From CAYPUT01 sp046541715 (GTDB lineage Bacteria; Spirochaetota; Spirochaetia; DSM-27196; PWMO01), in NCBI GenBank assembly GCA_046541715.1, contig JBKHCS010000109.1:1-10094 (forward strand): a stretch of DNA of 10,094 bases, written 5' to 3'. Below are positions 6,989 to 10,094 of the stretch, one piece after another. Both the position numbers and the translations under genes were made by a program. The notes below the pieces were generated by a model. That model had not been told where the DNA came from. It saw nothing but the letters and a program-made list of their open reading frames with translations, and ran no database searches. Within the stretch, counting starts at the first letter, position 1. Every line of letters starts with the position of its first letter.

Positions 6989-7519
6989 TTGACGGACCAC
7001 GGGCTATTTGTCCTTTCGTACGGTTCGTTCGCGGACGATACGAAGCCCCGGACCGATGACCGTAACGATTCCCCTGGAATTCAGGAGAGCTCGCCTTTCA
7101 AGAAGGACGACGATTTCGTCTTCTACTCCGCCGATGGAAGCAAGCCGTATACGAACAATCGGGGCATTCTCGATTCGTTCTACGATGCTCTCAAGGCGAT
7201 CGAGATCTCCGAAAATGAACGCAAAGAGCGCAATCTCGTGTTCCACAGTCTCCGGCACTCCGCCAGTACTTCGATGGATTTTGGTGGTATGCCCGACTTC
7301 CTGATCCAGGCGTACATCGGGCATTCGAGTACCGCGATGACCGATCCCTACCCGCGTATCCGCGACGAGGACTCCCTGCCGATCATCGGTGCTCAGGGCA
7401 GATGTGCATCCCGCTACTCTCGTCTGGGACATCATCACCCGCAGGTTACGGTCCTCTTGAGCTTGACGACGCAGGCTGCCTATTGCCATCCCGATTTCTC
7501 GCCCCACACGTGCGGATGA
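6989..7519 (+). pseudogene. Tyrosine recombinase (phage-type integrase) remnant
   Basis: This C-terminal catalytic fragment begins at TTG 6989 with no clear ribosome binding site. Numbering from there, residues 40-130 carry the family core: DDFVFYS, then HSLRH with H86 and R89, YIGH with G111-H112, and the likely nucleophile Y121 in MTDPYPRI, nine residues after the His as expected. The core-binding N-terminal domain and the first catalytic Arg are absent. A second decay sign is that MTVTIPLEF, which resembles the strand just before the DDFVF region in such enzymes, is read in another frame at 7056-7082, pointing to a frameshift near 7085-7100. Full relatives are about 300-400 residues. The fragment lies 157 bases behind tRNA-Leu, consistent with a former integrative element. 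Its tail overlaps the end of the convergent abiEii gene by 40 bases, and residues after about 135 are probably not native. Confidence 0.75.
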
Positions 7520-8388
7520 TCCGAACCGGGATCCCATAGGGCATGCGCGAACTCCGAAATCTGGTCGACTACCTCCGCGAGCTTCAGGCTCGAGTGGGCG
7601 TTCCGAAGCTTCCGCGCAAAGGCCCTCCATTGCGTTCGCTTGACAGCGTCCTGAGTGAATTGTTCGGTGAAGACAACGGGTGTCTCGGTAGGAAGTGCGG
7701 TCTTGCGCCGGGCGAAAGTCTTCCGAACGGCTTCCGAGACATCTTCGTATCCGAGTGTGAAGTTCTTGCTGATGATGTACAGATCGTAGAAGTCCTTCAT
7801 CCTGCTGGTGAGTAGACTGAGAGCGACAATTGCTTCAAGCTTCTCGGCGATGACGGTTTCTATAGGATACGACTCGATCTTCGACCGGTCCATCTCAAGC
7901 AGAGACGGTATTGTCGTACCGACCGGACGCGGATGGATGGCGTCGCCGATTCCGATGTCGATCTGCAGTACGACCTTTGCCTTGCCTATGTGCGTCTGGA
8001 TCGTAGCTCTCCGTCCCTGATAGGCGTTGTGTTCGCGGGTATCCTGGATTGAGATGGAATCCAGATCGAACTCTACGGCGTCCTCGGGATAGCTCGTGGA
8101 GCATATATCCTTGAGGGATTCCAGAATGAATTCGGCACCGGCATCACCGGTCTTCAGAAAGTCAATGTCTTTGGTCGACCGATACGTCTGGTCCTGGAGT
8201 GTCATCGAAAGCAAGTACGCCCCTTTCAGGACGTATTCGTCTCGGTACGACGACCTTCCGAGTCGGTACAGGAATCGCTCGCCGACATAGCGGATCAGCA
8301 GCGACTGATAGTCTTCCTTGTGGCTTCGACTGTGATTGAGCAATCTCGCGAGGACGGATGCCGAGTGATCCTTCCCCATGGCGCTCAT
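7480..8388 (-). CDS. abiEii: AbiEii/AbiGii-family nucleotidyltransferase toxin
   Basis: This is the toxin half of a type IV toxin-antitoxin and abortive-infection module. The fold is a DNA-polymerase-beta-like nucleotidyltransferase; characterised relatives inhibit growth reversibly, and some (MenT type) add nucleotides to tRNA acceptor ends. The start is the ATG at 8388, which overlaps the antitoxin stop as ATGA; a longer frame upstream would run into abiEi. In the 302-residue product I see LKGAYLL with K55 (motif I region), RSTKDIDFL with D74 and D76 (paired metal-binding Asp), LQIDIGIGD with D144 (third Asp), IAEKLEA with K183 and E185, and SRMKDFYDLY with K198, D199 and D202. All key positions are present, so it is probably active. 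Base composition is visibly less GC-rich than the cotH operon, suggesting transfer. Whether it stops phage, stabilises the island, or both cannot be told from sequence. Confidence 0.9.
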   Translation of the reverse strand: MSAMGKDHSASVLARLLNHSRSHKEDYQSLLIRYVGERFLYRLGRSSYRDEYVLKGAYLLSMTLQDQTYRSTKDIDFLKTGDAGAEFILESLKDICSTSYPEDAVEFDLDSISIQDTREHNAYQGRRATIQTHIGKAKVVLQIDIGIGDAIHPRPVGTTIPSLLEMDRSKIESYPIETVIAEKLEAIVALSLLTSRMKDFYDLYIISKNFTLGYEDVSEAVRKTFARRKTALPTETPVVFTEQFTQDAVKRTQWRAFARKLRNAHSSLKLAEVVDQISEFAHALWDPGSDHPHVWGEKSGWQ

Positions 8389-8984
8389 ACCATGCTTTCC
8401 ATGTAAGGCCTCATGATTTCGCGCACCCTGCATACTTCGGCGAAATGGATAAGGTCGTCGATCGAGGTGCGTTTGTTCTGGATGACATCCTTTAGGGCTT
8501 CGATAGCGACATCCAGGCCGATCTTGTTGCGATACTTAAAGCAATCGGCGACGGTCTTCGGAATTGAGTAGACGGAGACCTCGACGCCGTCCATGTTTCG
8601 CTGCTCGATACCGGCGGTATAGGCATCGCCTGAGAATCTCACAATCTGAATGGGATACTCCTGCACCCGTGGCATGCCGGCCCTTCGCGGGATAGCGAGC
8701 CAGACATGCGAGGGATTCTGTGTTCCGATCTCATGGAATGAGAGGGCTGAGAGGAGGCAGACAATTCCATGCTCAACGAGCTTGCCTGCTTCTATCAGAG
8801 AGTGGTATGTCCCCGGGGTATAATCGGCCAGCGTGTAGAGTCCCCGGGCGGTACGCCGGATCTCGCCACCTCGCACCATACGGGTGAGTGTCTTGGTGTC
8901 TATCCCTTCAGCTGCGATTTCGCCGGAGCTCATCAGCGGCGTTTGCTGCAGGAGTTCCCGTACCCTTGACCGTTCCGTCGTCAT
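8385..8984 (-). CDS. abiEi: AbiEi-family antitoxin and transcriptional autorepressor
   Basis: This is the antitoxin half of the pair. Relatives have an N-terminal winged helix that represses their own promoter and a C-terminal domain that counters the toxin without binding it. The ATG at 8984 gives 199 residues starting MTTERSRVRELLQQ, the usual family start. A further in-frame ATG at 9002 lies within the promoter spacer and could not be on the predicted transcript. Residues 4-52 form the wHTH ending in EIRRTARGLYTL; then come VCLLSALSFHEIG (75-87), VWLAIPRRAG (94-103) and VYSIPKTVADCFKYRNKIG (138-156), all typical of AbiEi proteins. It is translated ahead of the toxin with a 4-base overlap. 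No Shine-Dalgarno sequence precedes the start and the predicted transcript begins at or one base before the ATG, so translation may be leaderless. Confidence 0.9.
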   Translation of the reverse strand: MTTERSRVRELLQQTPLMSSGEIAAEGIDTKTLTRMVRGGEIRRTARGLYTLADYTPGTYHSLIEAGKLVEHGIVCLLSALSFHEIGTQNPSHVWLAIPRRAGMPRVQEYPIQIVRFSGDAYTAGIEQRNMDGVEVSVYSIPKTVADCFKYRNKIGLDVAIEALKDVIQNKRTSIDDLIHFAEVCRVREIMRPYMESMV

Positions 8985-8991
8985 GCCGTAA

Positions 8992-9007
8992 ATTATATGC
9001 ATATAAT
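8992..9007. promoter_or_regulatory. Perfect 16-base palindrome, likely AbiEi operator
   Basis: ATTATATG followed by CATATAAT is an exact inverted repeat covering the -10 box and most of the spacer of the abiE promoter. AbiEi proteins are known to repress their own promoter through inverted repeats. The position would block RNA polymerase. The assignment to AbiEi is inference. Confidence 0.65.
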
Positions 9008-9019
9008 GATAAGTGTCAA
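8992..9019 (-). promoter_or_regulatory. Near-consensus sigma70-type promoter of the abiE pair
   Basis: On the minus strand, TTGACA (9014-9019) and TATAAT (8992-8997) are both perfect consensus hexamers with a 16-base spacer. The predicted transcription start is near 8985, at or one base before the antitoxin ATG. This is the strongest promoter in the window. The -35 box lies at the apparent end of an IS3-family remnant. Confidence 0.85.
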
Positions 9020-9118
9020 CTTTGGGCGGCGAACATATTCTTGGACTACTTCTGGAGGTAGTCCATGTATTCCTACGAGGATCGGATCAAGGCCGTGCAG
9101 CTCTGCATCGACCTTTAG
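9014..9118 (+). mobile_element. IS3-family remnant: left end, hairpin and start of orfA
   Basis: An ATG at 9065 opens MYSYEDRIKAVQLCIDL and then stops at TAG 9116. MYSYEDRIKAV is the conserved N-terminus of IS3/IS150-type OrfA (helix-turn-helix part of the transposase). Directly before the ATG, GGACTAC (9043-9049) pairs with GTAGTCC (9058-9064), with the Shine-Dalgarno TCTGGAG in the loop, an arrangement seen in such elements. TGTCAACTTTGGG at 9014 could be the terminal inverted repeat. Everything after residue 17 of OrfA, all of OrfB and the right end are missing, and no matching right end is recognisable downstream. The element is dead. Confidence 0.65.
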
Positions 9119-9184
9119 TCAAGAGGAACCTCATCACACACGGGCTCAACGGCCGAATCGAGCTGAGAACTCGATGGTCCTATT

Positions 9185-9268
9185 AAAAGTTAATGTGTTA
9201 AACTTAATTAGTCGTGACCGCTAATAAAGATTCTTTACCAAGTGATGCGGTAGTGACCCGTGAAGTGG
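9185..9268 (+). repeat. Diverged direct repeat, copy 1
   Basis: The core TAAACTTAATTAG (9199-9211) matches TAAACTAAATTAG (9501-9513) at 12 of 13 bases. Collinear shorter matches follow in the same order (CTAAT, TCTTTA, GTA, CCCG, TGG), and AAAAGT precedes both. Small gaps are needed. The second copy is the leader of the ankyrin gene, so copy 1 may be the leader of a lost paralogue. Confidence 0.45.
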
Positions 9269-9430
9269 TGTAGATCCCCGTCTCCGGGTGTCCGTGGTTA
9301 TGCCACTTCCCTCGCCTCCAAGAGCTTGTTATCCGGCTCTGGATTAATGCCTCACGCCAGACTCTCATAACTCCTATAACGACGAGTTAGGTGGCGCTCC
9401 TCGGTTTGCTCAACCATCACAGCGCCGACC
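9262..9430. repeat. Cluster of four consecutive hairpins
   Basis: The stems are: GAAGTGG (9262-9268) with CCACTTC (9303-9309), enclosing CCCG-TCTC-CGGG (9277-9288); AGAGC (9321-9325) with GCTCT (9336-9340); TAACTC (9368-9373) with GAGTTA (9384-9389); and GGCGCT (9393-9398) with AGCGCC (9421-9426), extended by GGT/ACC past one bulge and enclosing GGTT/AACC. They are arranged end to end, as in a structured RNA or folded recombination sites. Confidence 0.5.
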
Positions 9431-9489
9431 AGTTGCATGAGTCAACAAAAGTGGATCATGAATCAGGAATTTCCCTATTGGCTCCAGCT

Positions 9490-9572
9490 AAAAAGTGATA
9501 TAAACTAAATTAGCCTTATAAGTCTAATTACGTCTTTATAACTGAAAAGCCGTAATATTCCCGGCGATGGGG
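9490..9572 (+). repeat. Diverged direct repeat, copy 2 (leader of the ankyrin gene)
   Basis: This is the partner of the repeat at 9185-9268, sharing TAAACTAAATTAG and collinear CTAAT, TCTTTA, GTA and CCCG blocks. It contains weak promoter-like boxes: TTGGCT (9478-9483, just upstream) and TATAAA (9499-9504), 15 bases apart. Confidence 0.45.
9508..9529. promoter_or_regulatory. 22-base imperfect palindrome upstream of the ankyrin gene
   Basis: AATTAG (9508-9513) and CTAATT (9524-9529) flank the self-complementary CTTATAAG (9515-9522), with one mismatched pair (C9514/T9523). It lies just after a possible -10 box, 51 bases before the ATG, where an operator would be expected. Copy 1 of the repeat has lost the symmetry. 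Confidence 0.4.
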
Positions 9573-9580
9573 AGGGACAA

Positions 9581-10094
9581 ATGAGCATTCGAAAATTGGC
9601 TGCGTTGATGCTGCTCGTCTCAGGGATCTACGCGAACGCAGAAACTCAATGGGAGAGTAGCGTAGCTCGCGGCAACGATGCCTATGACGCGGACAACTAC
9701 GTAATTGCGGCCCGATTCTACGAGCGGGCCATCGAAATGGGATGTGATGACGGTCTAGTTCACTACCGCCTCGGTTACAGTATCGAGCAAACCGCCGGAG
9801 CCGAAGAGGCCTTCTCGCACTACTATTCGGCGATAGAACTGCTCAAGGCTCAAGACCCCTCTCATCGATACTTCGACTCTGCAATCGCCAAGGTCTTTCC
9901 GCCAAACGCAGATCCGAACGGAGCGCTCTGGGGAGCCGCGGACCTTGGCCTGTCGGACCTGGCAATGATGTACGCTCAACGAGCAACGAACGTGAACAGC
10001 GCGAATCGCGATGGGATTACTCCTCTTCACCTCGCTGTGCTCAACGAGGACCCCGACCTCATAGAAGTGCTGCTGGAACACGGAGCCCGTCTTC
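9581..10094 (+). CDS. Secreted TPR/ankyrin-repeat protein, 3' end outside window
   Basis: The frame is open from the ATG at 9581 to the window end (171 complete codons). GGGGAGGG (9569-9576) lies 4 bases upstream as a strong ribosome binding site. Residues 1-20 form a signal peptide (basic SIRK, hydrophobic core, cleavage after ANA). Residues 24-90 resemble TPR/Sel1-like helical repeats, with GNDAYDADNYVIAARFYERA followed by a second helix pair. Residues about 142-170 contain a clear ankyrin repeat: DGITPLHLAV, then IEVLLEHGA. Both modules bind proteins, so an envelope-located adaptor or effector is likely. It has its own AT-rich leader with a palindrome and sits at the end of an accessory region. 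The C-terminal part, which could hold a catalytic domain or more repeats, is not visible. Confidence 0.85.
   Translation, partial: MSIRKLAALMLLVSGIYANAETQWESSVARGNDAYDADNYVIAARFYERAIEMGCDDGLVHYRLGYSIEQTAGAEEAFSHYYSAIELLKAQDPSHRYFDSAIAKVFPPNADPNGALWGAADLGLSDLAMMYAQRATNVNSANRDGITPLHLAVLNEDPDLIEVLLEHGARL

Larger units (their letters stand above)
9119..9580. other. Gene-free, repeat- and hairpin-rich region
   Basis: No supportable coding sequence exists here on either strand; frames are short and carry frequent stops. It begins with a small hairpin ATCGAG-ctgagaa-CTCGAT (about 9155-9173), then an AT-rich imperfect hairpin at 9182-9208, then a GC-richer block with four consecutive hairpins (9262-9430), and finally an AT-rich leader containing a 22-base palindrome before the last gene. 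Possible readings are a structured RNA, remains of a lost gene cassette, or leftovers of insertion sequences. None can be proven from sequence. Confidence 0.6.

Noticed and set aside
7004..7630. Long minus-strand frame antisense to the recombinase remnant
   Set aside because: Its translation is shadow-like, has no family motif and conflicts with both the recombinase and abiEii frames.
8992..9007. CRISPR or tandem repeat reading of the AT-rich motif
   Set aside because: It occurs once and is a single palindrome, not an array.
9143..9203. Possible integron attC site (GCTCAAC to GTTAAAC, about 60 bases)
   Set aside because: The two core boxes pair poorly and the inner stem sits asymmetrically, so the folded attC geometry is not met.
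9386..9415. Second possible integron site using GTTAGGT and GCTCAAC
   Set aside because: The boxes are in the wrong order for attC (GTTRRRY before RYYYAAC) and only 16 bases apart.
9755..10081. Minus-strand open frame opposite the TPR/ankyrin gene
   Set aside because: The plus strand has a signal peptide, a strong ribosome binding site and recognisable repeats; the minus frame has none.

Overview
The window looks like chromosomal DNA of a GC-rich bacterium with a Gram-negative-type envelope: it has a lipoprotein signal, two Sec signal peptides and a periplasmic-type alkaline phosphatase. The relaxed lipobox (Phe at -3) would suit a spirochaete, but taxonomy cannot be fixed from this sequence. 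The left two thirds is compact, GC-rich housekeeping-like DNA. The part right of about 6.8 kb is accessory DNA, with looser packing, broken genes, a defence or addiction module and falling GC.

Region 1 (1-5126, plus strand) is a tightly packed four-gene operon: a DUF4956 membrane protein (5' end outside the window), a VTC-domain polyphosphate polymerase-like protein, a membrane-anchored leucine-rich-repeat protein and a large CotH-kinase lipoprotein. The second gene follows the first by 10 bases and the later junctions are 4-base stop/start overlaps, so all four are probably co-translated. DUF4956, VTC and CotH genes are frequent neighbours in bacteria. The LRR protein is a less standard member and may be the recognition subunit of an envelope complex.

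Region 2 (5083-6348, minus strand) is a secreted alkaline phosphatase with all recognisable catalytic and metal ligands. It converges on the cotH gene and overlaps it by 44 bases, with a hairpin inside the overlap. A polyphosphate polymerase homologue and a phosphatase side by side suggest a phosphate theme, which is an inference.

Region 3 (6746-7519) is a tRNA-Leu(UAA), a 28-base near-palindrome just behind it, and a decayed tyrosine recombinase fragment that keeps the catalytic H-x-x-R, G-H and Tyr but has lost its N-terminal half. This is the classic scar of an integrative element at a tRNA gene.

Region 4 (7480-9019, minus strand) is an AbiEi/AbiEii type IV toxin-antitoxin pair with an ATGA overlap. 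Its promoter is near-consensus (TTGACA, 16 bases, TATAAT), and a perfect 16-base palindrome covers the -10 box. The predicted transcript is leaderless. The -35 box lies at the apparent end of an IS3-family remnant (9014-9118), so the insertion may have built or boosted this promoter.

Region 5 (9119-9580) has no supportable gene. It is partly AT-rich and holds four successive hairpins framed by a diverged direct repeat of about 80 bases, the second copy of which forms the leader of the last gene. Region 6 (9581 to the window end) is a secreted TPR plus ankyrin protein cut off by the window edge.
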